Shown here: positions 44,814-55,118 of the stretch, piece by piece
Numbering within the stretch: position 1 is the first letter of the stretch
How the letters are laid out: every line of letters starts with the position of its first letter
Source of the DNA: Perognathus longimembris pacificus
Taxonomy: Eukaryota; Chordata; Mammalia; Rodentia; Heteromyidae
Assembly: GCF_023159225.1 (NCBI RefSeq)
Contig: NC_063171.1
Coordinates: 35,185,378 to 35,249,377, forward strand
Reading direction: 5' to 3'
Length of the DNA: 64,000 bases
Made by a program: the position numbers and the translations under genes
Notes under the pieces: model-generated
The model's database searches: none
What the model was told of the DNA's origin: nothing
What the model saw: only the letters and a program-made list of their open reading frames with translations

Positions 44814-45815
44814 AAATAACGCATGGAAATAAAAACAATCCTGAGATACCACCTCAATTCAGTTAGAATGGCCTATACTCTGAACTCAGGCAACAACAAA
44901 TGCTGGAGGGGATGTGGGGAAAGAGGAACCCTTCTCCACTGTTGGTGGGAGTACAAATTAGTACAACCACTTTGGAGAACAGTATGGAGGTTCCTCAAAA
45001 AGCTCAGTATAGACCTACCCTATGACCCAGCCATACCACTTGTAAGCATATATCCTGAACAACAAACAGGTCTCAGGATATCATAAAGACATCTGCACAT
45101 TCATGTTTATCACTGCACAATTCACAATAGCCAAAATATGGAAACAACCCAGATGCCCCTCCACAGACGAATGGATCAAAAAAATATGGTACTTATACAC
45201 AATGGAATACTACATAGCGATTAGGAATGGTGAAATATTGTTATTTGCAGGGAAATGGTCAGAACTTGGAACAAATAATGTTGAGTGAGACAAGCCTAGA
45301 ACACAGAGAACAAAGGGGCATGGTCTCCTTGATATATTACTGTTGGGGGGCGGGAGCAGTAGAGACCAGGTCTGCAAAACAGCAAACTTCTTTGCAAATG
45401 GTATTTCCACATGTTTAGGTCAACGACTTTACATTATGTATCTAAAACCAAACAACTACTAAACATAAAAATGTCTAGAATAAACCTATCAGTGGATCAC
45501 AACAGCTCAACAGCTATGTACACATGATCATATAAGATGAGGATAAGCAAAAATAACTCCAAGAGAAGGACACAGGAGGATTCTATTGTTGATGTTACCT
45601 TTAAAGTTCTAGGTGAATTTCCTTTGGCATACCCTACATGGTTACGGTATATGATTTTGGTACACTGGATATTGTATATATGCCTACCTGATCTAGGGAA
45701 GGGAAAGAAAAATGAGGGTATAAGATATCACAAGACATGTACTCACTGCCTTATTATGTTACTGTACCCCCTTTGCATAACACCTTGTCAATAAAATTTA
45801 ATTAAGAAATAATGC
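44814..45815 (+). mobile_element. L1 3' end (subfamily B), sense, nested in an older L1
   Basis: The element is about 44823-45806. A frame at 44823-45086 still reads the ORF2 C-terminal cysteine-rich region ([19 protein letters not shown]), with the last cysteine of C-x3-C-x7-H-x4-C replaced by Tyr. DPAIPL and PRCPSTDEWIKKIWYLYTME follow. The 3' end is TTGCATAACACCTTGTCAAT then AATAAAATTTAATTAAG. Probable imperfect target duplications AAATAACGC (44814-44822) and AAATAATGC (45807-45815). Confidence 0.85.
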
Positions 45816-46025
45816 CTGGCCACTTTGCAAAATGGTTTGGCAGTCTTAAGTTAAACATACACTTGCAATATGACTCAGCAACACCTTAGGTATATATCTA
45901 CCTAAGAGAACTGAAACCCATTTTCCCACAAAACCTGTAAGCAACACAAATACCAACCCACAAAGTGAACAGATGAACTGTGATACATCTATGTAATAGA
46001 CTGCTACTCAAAAAATAAAATGGAA

Positions 46026-46140
46026 AACTGAGTGTGGTGATGCACACCTGTAATCCCAGCACTGTAAAGGCTGAGGCAGAAGGATTGTCAAGACAAGCTT
46101 GGGCTACATGGTGAGATCCTGTCTTAAAACACAGACAAAA
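46026..46140 (+). mobile_element. B1-type SINE inside old L1
   Basis: GTGTGGTGATGCACACCTGT, AATCCCAGCACTGTAAAGG, GTGAGATCCTGTCTTAAAAC. Confidence 0.88.
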
Positions 46141-46523
46141 ATGTAAAGTTCATACATGGTAGAGTACTGCTATAGAAAATTACAAGTGAACTAGTTTACA
46201 TGTAAAAAGAAAAAAAATACCAAAAAAGGGAATGGACTATTGATATATAAAAACTTGGAAGACATAGAATATCATTATGCTGAGTGATAAAAGTCAGTCT
46301 CAAGAAACCCAACACTACAAGATTCTGGTCGTATAACATTCACCAAAGGACAAAGCTATAGTGATAGAACAGATGGGCAGTTGCTAAGGATTGTGGGAAA
46401 AGGATATGATTATAAAGAACAGTACCAGGGATGTTTTAGGAGTGATGGAAATTTTGTATTTCAATTGTGGTGATACTTAGGTGAAATTAAAATTCATAAA
46501 AGTACACTCAGAAATCAAATCTA

Positions 46524-46739
46524 GGGCCTGGGAATGTGGCTTAGCAGTAGAGTGCTTGCCTAGCATGCACAAAGCCCTGGGTTCGATTCCTCAGCACCAC
46601 ATCAACAGAAAAGGCCAGAAGTGGCGCTGTGGCTCAAGAGGTAGAGTGCTAGCCTTGAGCAAAAAGAAGCCAGGGACAGTGCTCAGTGCTCAGGCCCCAA
46701 GTCCAAGCCACAGGACTGGCCAAAAAATAAAAAAATAAA
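46524..46739 (+). mobile_element. IDL-Geo SINE, sense, with internal GTGCTCA duplication
   Basis: GGGCCTGGGAATGTGGCTTA, GGGTTCGATTCCTCAGCACC, Geo half from about 46610, then CAGTGCTCAGTGCTCAGG, where other copies have a single GTGCTCA. The tail is (A)n with T interruptions. Confidence 0.92.
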
Positions 46740-47684
46740 CTCTATACTATACTAGTTTTAAAGACATAAAATGAAAACTAAGGTCCCAGATTCCCCCACT
46801 TCTTCAGGAGGTCCTAGACCACCAGGGCTAACACTGAGTGACTAGCAACCTCTTCACCACAATGGAAACCAGAGTGAATATGCTGGACTCATTGCCTCCC
46901 AGGTCAAGGGCAGGGCCTTCCAGAATTTCCCACTCCACAGTCCAGGAGAACCTCACACTGGCTCAAGTAGATGGGGGAAGCCTTCCAGAATACTTCCTTC
47001 TCCTCCAACTTATACATAATTGGTCCACACAGTGGCAAGATCACTGGGCCAAGGGCCATTATTTTGAAGGTCACCCAAGTGCTACACTACACAGCCATGG
47101 TTCTCCAGTAAGTTACTCGTGTGGGAGGCCATTTTTCCACTCACGGCAGGGAAGGGTTAGGATATACTCCACTTATCTTGGGAACTATAATCACTCCGGG
47201 ATATGTCTCTAGGCCTTAGAGCTCCACATATAGAACATGCCAATAGACTGAAGAATTTTTCTTCCTACTTTCTCAGGGCAATTATTTCATTCCAGACACC
47301 TTTTGAGTAACTGAACTAGATACAATAGTTGCTTTCTGAACACTTGCGCCTCTTCACTGAATCCACACCAAGAAAAGGTTCATATATTTGCAACTTTGAT
47401 AAAAGGACACACACTAAATAACAAACTCATGTCTATGCAGATAGTGGAAGAAGGTGCTCAGAAGGCAGCTGATGAAATCATCTGATCATAACTTTGAAAA
47501 GAAGGGGAAACCTGGTATGTTCAGTGTTTCATTGCACCAACTCTGTGTTGCTGCCTCTCTGTGTGTCTTTTTTCTCCCTTAAGCCATAGCTTTGATCAGT
47601 GTTCTTCTGGATCACATATTGCAGAATTCCCCTCATGTTTTCCACATATAGGAAAAGGGGCAGAGGAAGGAACTTGTTAGGTGT
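46740..47684. other. Intron sequence, nothing recognised
   Basis: No gene or repeat identified. The 124-residue frame at 46838-47212 has no recognisable domain. Confidence 0.5.
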
Positions 47685-48060
47685 TAAATGTTTGTGCTCT
47701 CCCCAGATTCATACACTAAGGCCCTAGCTTCAAGAAGGTGGAGACTTTGGTAGGTAATCAGATTTACATTAGGTTGTAAAAGCAGGCCCCTAATGTTGGG
47801 ATTGGTGCCCTCATAAGAACAAGACTAAGGGGGGGGGGGGCGGGGGGAAAGAACCAGACTGAGGAAAGGCCATGTAAGGACACAGCAAGAAGTCTACCAT
47901 CTGCTGGCCAGGAAGAAAGCTCTTACAGGAACTAGCCATGTTGGGCCCTTGGTCACAGACTTTCTGCTCCCAGCCGGTGGAAAAAAATATCTGTTATGTA
48001 AGCTACTCAGTTTTTGCTGTTCTTTTATGGGACTAAGATAGAGTTGTTGCAGGAAGCCAA
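47685..48060 (+). mobile_element. MLT1-type MaLR LTR, sense
   Basis: TGTTAAATGTTTGTGCTCTC, AAGGTGGAGACTTTGGTAGG, GATTGGTGCCCTCATAAGAA, AGGCCATGTAAGGACACAGC, ATATCTGTTATGTAAGCTAC, ATGGGACTAAGATAG. A G-run (47829-47846) replaces part of the middle. Confidence 0.78.
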
Positions 48061-48600
48061 GGAAGTCATCAACAGAAGGGGAAACAAGAAGTTGGCTAGT
48101 CATGATTACTGCTCAGAGCTGAGCTGGCATCTTCAAAACTCACAAGACTGAATCAGTATCCCCCATCCAAAAGCCCTTTCCCTAACTCTTAATACAATGT
48201 TGTTACTCCTGAGATATTAATCCTAGTTCACATATTTAACCCAATGGCCTTTTATAAATACAAATGTCAGACCACTTTCGCATCTATTATCCTATTTAAT
48301 CTTGTCCACTGCTCACCAACTTGGCACATATTTTAAGTTATTCTAGCCACACATACCTTGCTCTTGGGTCTGAAAAACTAAACATTCTTTCTTCACTTGG
48401 CCTTTGGGGTATCTGAGGATTATACTAAAAGGAGAGAAGAATGAAGAGGGACAAAACTATATTCATCTTACTTCCGAAAACTCTATGTAATCAGTTCAGA
48501 TAAAAGCTTTCTGTATCACCCCAGTGCCTAAACAAGATGATCAAAAATGATGTCTACTACCCACTATCCAACCCAAAGCAGTTCTTCCATATAGCAGATA
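48061..48600. other. Intron sequence, nothing recognised
   Basis: No gene or repeat identified. Confidence 0.5.
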
Positions 48601-49033
48601 CTTTTTTTTTTTTTTTTTTGCCAGTCCTGGGGCTTGAATTTACTTTTTTTTTTTTTTTTTTTTTTGCCAGTCCTGGGCCTTGGACTCAGGGCCTGAGCAC
48701 TGTCCCTGGCTTCTTCCCGCTCAAGGCTAGCACTCTGCCACTTGAGCCACAGCGCCGCTTCTGGCCGTTTTCTGTATATGTGGTGCTGGGGAATCGAACC
48801 TAGGGCCTCGTGTATCTGAGGCAGGCACTCTTGCCACTAGGCCATATCCCCAGTCCCCTGGGGCTTGAATTTAGAGCCTGTTCCTGGCTGCTTTTTGCTC
48901 AAGGCTAGCACTCTACCACTTGAGTCACATCACCACTTCTGCCTTTTTCTCTTTATGTAGTGCTGAGGAATTGAATCCAGGGCTTCATGCATGCTTGGCA
49001 AGCACTCTACTGATAAGCCACATTTCTAGCCCA
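48601..49033 (-). mobile_element. Old IDL-Geo SINE (outer element), minus strand, split
   Basis: Outer pieces are 48601-48642 (T-tract then CCAGTCCTGGGGCTTGAATT) and 48857-49033 (GAGCCTGTTCCTGGCTGC ... AAGCCACATTTCTAGCCC). A younger IDL-Geo is inserted between them. Confidence 0.9.
48643..48856 (-). mobile_element. Young IDL-Geo SINE inserted in an older one
   Basis: Minus strand, T-tract 48644-48665, CpG-retaining body (GCTTCTTCCCGCTCAAGG; CCTCGTGTATCTGAGGC). A perfect 17-bp duplication CCTGGGGCTTGAATTTA lies at 48626-48642 and 48857-48873, made from the older element's own sequence. Confidence 0.95.
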
Positions 49034-49040
49034 AGCAGAT

Positions 49041-49042
<2 letters not shown>

Positions 49043-49087
<45 letters not shown>
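49043..49087. repeat. (GT)n microsatellite
   Basis: Pure GT repeat of about 22 units at the 3' end (minus-strand sense) of a composite SINE. Confidence 0.95.
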
Positions 49088-49088
<1 letters not shown>

Positions 49089-49118
49089 TTTAAGGGGCTT
49101 GAACTCAGGGCCTGGGCA

Positions 49119-49351
49119 AAAGGAGCTCTTTTTTTTTTTTTTGCCAGTCCTGGGCGTTGGTCTCAGGGCCTGAGCACTGTCCCTGGCTTCTTTTTGCTCA
49201 AGGTTAGCACTCTGCCACTTGAGCCACAGCACCACTTCTGGCCATTTTCAGTATATGTGGTGCTGGGGAATTGAACCCAGGGCTTCATGTATACGAGGCA
49301 AGCACTCTTTGCCACTAGGCCATATCCACATCCCTGAAAGGAGCTCTTTTT
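49119..49351 (-). mobile_element. IDL-Geo SINE nested in a B1-Geo SINE
   Basis: The element is about 49133-49336, minus strand, flanked by AAAGGAGCTCTTTT at 49119-49132 and 49337-49350. It carries GGGCGTTGGTCTCAGG, TTTTTGCTCAAGG and GTATACGAGGCAAGC. Confidence 0.92.
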
Positions 49352-49573
49352 GCTCAAGGGTAGCCACAGCACCACTTCTGGTTTTTGTGTGTTAATTGGA
49401 GATGAGTCTCATGGGAACTTTCCTGCCCAGGCTGGCTTTGAATAGTGATCCTCACATCTCAGCCTCCTGAGTAGCTAGGATTACAAGCATGAACCACTGT
49501 TGCCCTGCACAAGCTGATACTTTCTATGCCATATTCTTCAGAGTCCTGTAGTTGGTAAGAAGACCTCAAAAAC

Positions 49574-49804
49574 AACTCTAGGGGACTGGGAATATGGCCT
49601 AGTGGCAAGAGTGCTTGCCTCATATACATGAAGCCCTGGGTTAGATTCCCCAGTACCACATATATAGAAAACAGCCAGAAGTGGCGCTGTGGCTCAAGTG
49701 GCAGAGTGCCAGCCTTGAGCAAAAAGAAGCCAGGGACAGTGCTCAGGCCCTGAGTCCAAGGCCCAGGGCTAGAAAAAAAACAAAACAAAACAAAAAACTC
49801 TAGG
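49574..49804 (+). mobile_element. IDL-Geo SINE, sense, with 9-bp target duplication
   Basis: The element is 49583-49795: GACTGGGAATATGGCCTAG, GGGTTAGATTCCCCAGTACC, Geo half, and an (A)n(CAAAA)n tail. AACTCTAGG is repeated at 49574-49582 and 49796-49804. Confidence 0.93.
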
Positions 49805-52321
49805 ATTGAGAGACCTCAAAGGCAGGAGATGCACAAACACCTTCTGTCCCATCCTGCTCTGGCCACAGAGACTACAGTTCCAGGTTTAAATAAATTGGAG
49901 TTCCATGTAATACTTTCCTTGACAAAAGTCTTCATATTAAAAGGAAAAGTTTAATAATCACTTGTATACCATTCCATTGGTATAACTGCATTGTGATTTA
50001 TTCACTGTCTAGCTTGACAATAGATTCTCTCCTCTTTGCACTTGTACTTAGGCAATCAATGCCATCAAATTCCTACTGAGTCCCCGAATACATCTAAAAA
50101 CATTCCCATAGTTGGGTTGTCAAATATCACTTTATTGTAGCCTCCTCTGAATATCAGCCTGAAGGAATTCTAGCAATTAGAATGCAGGAGACCAATTTCA
50201 TAAGACTGCTATATATACAATGTTTTCCTATGAGGCCTAACACTCTTAACTCGGAACGTGTTTTTTTCTCATCTTCCACCAGAATATAAGTTCTTTGAAG
50301 GCAAGAGTTACATAAGTTCTGCTTCAGTGTCTATGTATAGAATTTTTGGCTAGTTCTAAAAACTTGTTTTAACAATGTAAAAAAAATGGTTCTGGCTGTT
50401 TTGTTAAGAATATGGGCAGTCAAGGGAGGAAGCAAGGAAACCATTAAGGAGGCCAGCTGTTTCCAGTGGAGTGAGAAAAGTGTATACACAATTATAATGC
50501 CAGGCTTGTTAGCATTATGCATGCCAATAGAAAGACCCCAAGCAGGCGGCATACCCCTCTCCCAGGCAGCCTTTGGGAGAGCTGCCATTTAAATTTGAAG
50601 GACAGTACTCTAAATACAGCAAATGCTCCCCTTCCACTTATTTGTAATTGAGTTAGCTAGCCTAACGGCTCTTCTAAACAACAATCATATTATAAAATCA
50701 TAGTATGAAGTATGTATCTGAATATTCTTATTGACAGGAGTGGCTCTCTGCCCTTCAGACTTCAGGTCTAACATTCTGACAAATAATTTTAATGGAGAGA
50801 CCACAGACTTGGCCTGTTTGACCTTTCCTTAAGAGCTTAACAACTTGGAGGAAATCAGGCTACTGAGTAGACCACAGGTAAATGGTTCTCTTTCCTACTT
50901 TTTCAAAAGAAAATTGAAAGAGAAAAAATAGAATACTAGCTGTAGCCCTTTGAAAATGATTGCTAATGGCTGCCTAATTTTGTAGCAGTCATTGCATTCT
51001 GAGCCTAAATCAAAGGATATTCTACAGCCAAGTTCCATAATAATATGTCATTTTAACAATTTATTGGTGTGGAATAATTGTTTCACAAAGAAAACTATTT
51101 TTCTCCAGGCTAAAATGAGCTGAGTCTTATTTATTTATTTATTTCCAGCTCCTTTTTAATCTGGAAGACACTCCGTTGCAAACAATTACATTTAGATCAC
51201 AGCTCCAAAGTACTAGTTTTTTTACAACTTAAATGTTTATCATTTCCAATTCTAAAAATATCAGCCATTTACCTCTTCCTTAAACATTTAAAATTATTTT
51301 TCAAAAGGCCCCTCATTTTACATCTTTGTATCTCTTAACTCTCCCTCCAAGCAAAACACAGACTAAGGAAATCCAATTTTAACATACAGATCTTATATTT
51401 GATAATGAATAATTAATATAGCCAAGGACTCAAGGGATATTTTATCTTGTGACAATGGCCATAGGTGATGGACAGTTCCCAGACTAACAAACCTTAAAAA
51501 GTAGAACACGTGCATTTCTATATATAAATTGTAGCCCTTTCTATGTCAGAAAGGTGCAGCTAGTAAGAAAAAGTCTGGCATGCCACACGTGAAAAGAGCT
51601 AATCCTTCTTGTGCCATGGTTTGCCTGCAAGTACCTGGCATACTCCCTGGTTCCATTGCATCTGGAAGCTCTAAATCCATCAACTTGGAATTTTTCTTGT
51701 GTTGTTTCTTTGGATGGTTTTCTTCTATTTGTTTTTTAAAAAAATGTGTTTTCTCTGTTTGGAACTCAATTTGTCAGATATTGGACTTCTCGGATTCAAG
51801 CTGATTTATTTTTTAAAAAAAATATTTGCCCATTTCCTGAATTCTTAGTTTGACTTTTGTTTTCCATTTCTGAGTATTCTCTTTGCCTTCTTTTTTTAAT
51901 CATCCTGCTCTTGTTTTAGAACGCAATGTCTGCTTAATTCCAAATCTGTCTTTTGTTTTTTCATGTTAGCTTTCTATCCCAGTTCTGTTTCTGTTTCTTC
52001 AACTTCCTCCCTCCATTTACTTATATTGTGCTCTCTTTTCCCCAACTCCTGTAAATATGTAGATGACTGGTAGGACTAGGCAGGGGCAATTGCCTGGAAG
52101 TCTTCACTAACTAGTGAACTTCATTGTAAAATAACCAGGAGATAAACTAGGCTGAAAGTTCAATAGGTTAAGTCCTGGAGATCTTTTCTTTGATATTGAT
52201 TTCTTTAGAGAAAAAAAAAATCTTTCCACAATTAATTTTCTAGAAACAGAAAGGAACTTTAGAGTGCCTCCAGTTCATTGTGAATATTTTCACTTAAGGT
52301 CTTCTTTACAAGGAGGATGGG
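49805..52321. other. Repeat-poor intron block
   Basis: About 2.5 kb with no SINE, L1 or LTR recognised. A short L2-like 3' end may lie at 50275-50350 (AGAATATAAGTTCTTTGAAG). T-rich and AT-rich toward 51700-52000. Contains (TTTA)n at about 51128-51143. No gene. Confidence 0.5.
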
Positions 52322-52529
52322 GAATGGTGCTTGGGTTTGAATTTAGGGACTCACCTTTGTTATGCAGTTGCTCTACCACTTGAGCCTTGCCTTCAGCCTT
52401 TTCTGCTTCTGTTCCTTTTTAGATAAAGTCTGGTACTTTCTGCCTGGACTGGCCTCAGCAATCACAAGTTCTTCCTACTCTTCCAATATAGCTAGAGTTA
52501 CAAGCATAAGCCACCACATCCAGCCTCTT
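52322..52529 (-). mobile_element. Degenerate B1-Geo/ID composite SINE, minus strand, hit by an L1
   Basis: GGGTTTGAATTTAGGGACTC, GCTCTACCACTTGAGCC, TCTGCCTGGACTGGCCTCAG, AGTTACAAGCATAAGCCACC. Its end is duplicated around the L1 at 52530-53310. Confidence 0.75.
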
Positions 52530-53325
52530 TTTTTAAAAAATTTATTTATTTATTAAAAAAAATTTTTGACAAGGTGTTGTGCAAAAGGAGTACAGTTACA
52601 TAATAGGGCAGTGTGTACATTTCTTGTGATATCTTACACCCTGTTTTTCTTTCCCTTCCCTAGATCAGGTAGACATATATACAATACACAGTGTACCAAA
52701 AACATATACAGTAGCCTCGTGGCCTATGCCAAAGGAAATTCACCTAGGACTTTAAATGTAACGTCAACAATAGAGTTTGCTTATCCTTGTCTTATACGAA
52801 CATACATACATAGCTTTTGAGCTATTGTGATCCACTGAGAGGTCTATTTTTGACCTTTATATGTTGAGTAGTTGTTTGGTTTTAGTTACATTATGTAGGG
52901 TCGCTGACCTAAACCTGTGGGAAATACCATTTGACAAGAAGTTTTTGGTTTCGAAGACCTGCTCTCTACTGTCTCCCCCTCCCCCACCCCCCTTAACAGT
53001 CATATATCAAGGAGATCATGCCCCTTTGTTTTCTGTGTTCTAGGCTTGTCTCGCTCAACATTATTTGTTCAAGTTCTGACCATTTCCCTGCGAATACAAT
53101 ATTTCACCATTTCTAATCGCTATGTAGTATTCCATTGTGTATAGGTACCATATTTTTTGGATCCATTCATTTGTGGAGGGGCATCTGGGTTGTTTCCATA
53201 TTTTGGCTATTGTGAATTGTGCAGCAATAAACATGGAAGTACAGATGTCTTTTTGATATCTTGGGACCTGTTGTTCAGGATAGATGCCTAGGAGTGGTAT
53301 GGCTGGGTCACACATCCAGCCTCTT
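52515..53325 (-). mobile_element. Young L1 3' end (subfamily B), minus strand, with perfect 15-bp target duplication
   Basis: The element is 52530-53310. CACATCCAGCCTCTT is repeated exactly at 52515-52529 and 53311-53325. The minus strand still reads an ORF2 C-terminal frame (DPAIPLLGIYPEQQ; PRCPSTNEWIQKIWYLYTME), and the 3' UTR is about 450 bp. 5'-truncated. Same subfamily as 44823-45806. Confidence 0.95.
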
Positions 53326-53983
53326 AAGATTTTTTTTTTAAAATATTGTGACAACTCACCTCTCACCCTTGGCTTCTGTGACAACTGACACCTTGGTAAT
53401 CTGAGCCTTTTCAGAAAATGGTAGCATCACTCAGCTTGCTTGCCATCAATAATCCCTCCTGTTGACACTGGGCCAAAGAAGCTGCCTTTGCTCCATCAAT
53501 ATCATCATTCTGTCTTTCAAAATGTTATTGAAATCTCTTTATTGGCTATTTCCACTCCCATTCTCTTTGTTCAATTGGTCATTTCAGTGGAGTTTCAAAG
53601 GGAGAGGAGAAAAATACAAATAGTCACTTACCAGGCTCCAGAACTATTCCTTCATTGGGAAGAAAAAGGGGGATGGTCCTCATTGAATGTTCTACATCAG
53701 CTTAGTGGTGCTATAACCTTGACAGGAGCAGCTTCTTCTCTCCTTAGATACTAGGAGCTAAGGTGAATGTAACTGCATGAGACCATTCCAATGGTGCCAG
53801 TTAGATGACAAGGACTAGGCAAATGTTGGACATGGAAAGAAGCAGCAAGGATTCAAGAGGGAGGCTTCTAGAAGGTTTGTGCAATTGCATACTCAGTCCC
53901 TGGGTCAGGGTAACTGGAACAATACCAGACTTTGGAGGGAGATCAAGAGCTTGGGAGAACTGGATTTATGAAGGAAGACTAAG
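53326..53983. other. Intron sequence, nothing recognised
   Basis: No gene or repeat identified. Confidence 0.5.
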
Positions 53984-54095
53984 AGCTTGATTTGGGTAGC
54001 ACATGTCCATAATCTCAGCACTTGGGAGGTTGAGATAGGAGAATTGGGAATTTTAGTCCAGCCTATACTACATAGCTATACCATATTTGAGAAAA
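53984..54095 (+). mobile_element. B1-type SINE
   Basis: TTTGGGTAGCACATGTCCAT, AATCTCAGCACTTGGGAGG, TTTTAGTCCAGCCTATAC. Confidence 0.82.
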
Positions 54096-54414
54096 GAAGA
54101 AAACGTTTGTTTTGATGATTTTGAGATGCCTTTGAGAAATACAAGAGGAGATGTCACGAAAATAATGGGTAGGCCAGAAATACAAAGTACTCCGGATTGT
54201 CCATTGATAGTGATAATTGCAAATGCACCCAAGATTGGCTGTGGGCCATAAAAGACTTAGAGAAATCATTAGTACATGACAGGACAGACATGCATGTTTC
54301 AAATTTTAGTTTGAAGGCTCAAATACCCAGCTAAGGTATAGGGCAGAAAGGAAAGGAAAGATTAAGATACCTGCAGGGGTCTTCTTATACTTCCTTCAAA
54401 CAAAAATCAACCTA
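54096..54414. other. Intron sequence, nothing recognised
   Basis: No gene or repeat identified. Confidence 0.5.
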
Positions 54415-54655
54415 AAATCCAGGTACCAGTGGCTCACTCCTGTAATCCTAGGTACTCAGGAGGCTAAGATTCAAGGATTGTGGTTTGAAGCTAGACCAGG
54501 CAGAAAAGTCCCCATGAGACTTATCTCCAATTAACCACTCAAAAACCAGAAGCGAGGCTATAGCTCAAAGTGGTAGAAGGCTAGCCTGAGAAAAAGAACT
54601 GAGAGACAGCACTGAGGCCCTGAGTTGAGGCCTTGCAACTAACCATTTTTTTTAA
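54415..54655 (+). mobile_element. B1-Geo composite SINE
   Basis: CAGGTACCAGTGGCTCACTC, GTGGTTTGAAGCTAGACC, linker CTCCAATTAACCACTC, Geo half AGAAGCGAGGCTATAGCTCA, ending GAGGCCCTGAGTTGAGGCC. Confidence 0.88.
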
Positions 54656-54761
54656 ATCAACCTAAGGGAATTTATACTTTCTGCTTTTCCTTTGTCCAAA
54701 ATTTCCCATCTAACACTATCATTCAAGCCTCTTTTGACCCTTCCTCCCCCATGACCACCCT

Positions 54762-54765
<4 letters not shown>

Positions 54766-54815
<50 letters not shown>

Positions 54816-54824
54816 ACACACACT
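54766..54824. repeat. (CA)n microsatellite
   Basis: About 29 CA units with a single TA interruption. Confidence 0.95.
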
Positions 54825-55118
54825 GTCAGGTTCAGATCAACACAAGTCTCCCAAAATAAGATAGGTGCTTCCTTCTGAATGCCTCCTACTCTTCATTCAT
54901 TATATAATTTCAGCACCCAATACACTAGATTGTAATGATCTCTTCACTGGTCTTTCCCCAGTTTGTTCTTTCAGTGGGACTATATCTGGGGACCTACTGA
55001 AGTATCTCTTTTATTCAGAACATCTGACATGGAATTAGTAATTGTTTGAAGAGATATTACAAAATTTTTAACAAATTTAGTCATATGCCATAGTACAATG
55101 AATAAGGAGAGGGGGAAT

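Larger units (their letters stand above)
44240..46505 (+). mobile_element. Old L1M element split by a younger L1 and a B1
   Basis: Segments in L1 order: ATATCCAGAATATATCAAGA, GGAAATGAAAATTAAAACTA, CAATGCCAGGCACTGTCAAG, then after the young L1 ACTTTGCAAAATGGTTTGG and CAACCCACAAAGTGAACAGA. After the B1 come CATTATGCTGAGTGATAAAA and GGGCAGTTGCTAAGGATTG. Inserted are an unidentified 0.2-kb segment (44417-44640), an L1 (44823-45806) and a B1 (46026-46140). Confidence 0.75.
49037..49505 (-). mobile_element. B1-Geo composite SINE (outer), minus strand, with (GT)n in place of its tail and a nested IDL-Geo
   Basis: Read on plus: (GT)n 49043-49087, then GGGGCTTGAACTCAGGGCC, interrupted at about 49133-49336. 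It continues TTTTTGCTCAAGGGTAGCC, GTTAATTGGAGATGAGTCTC, GAGTAGCTAGGATTACAAGC and AACCACTGTTGCC. Confidence 0.85.
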
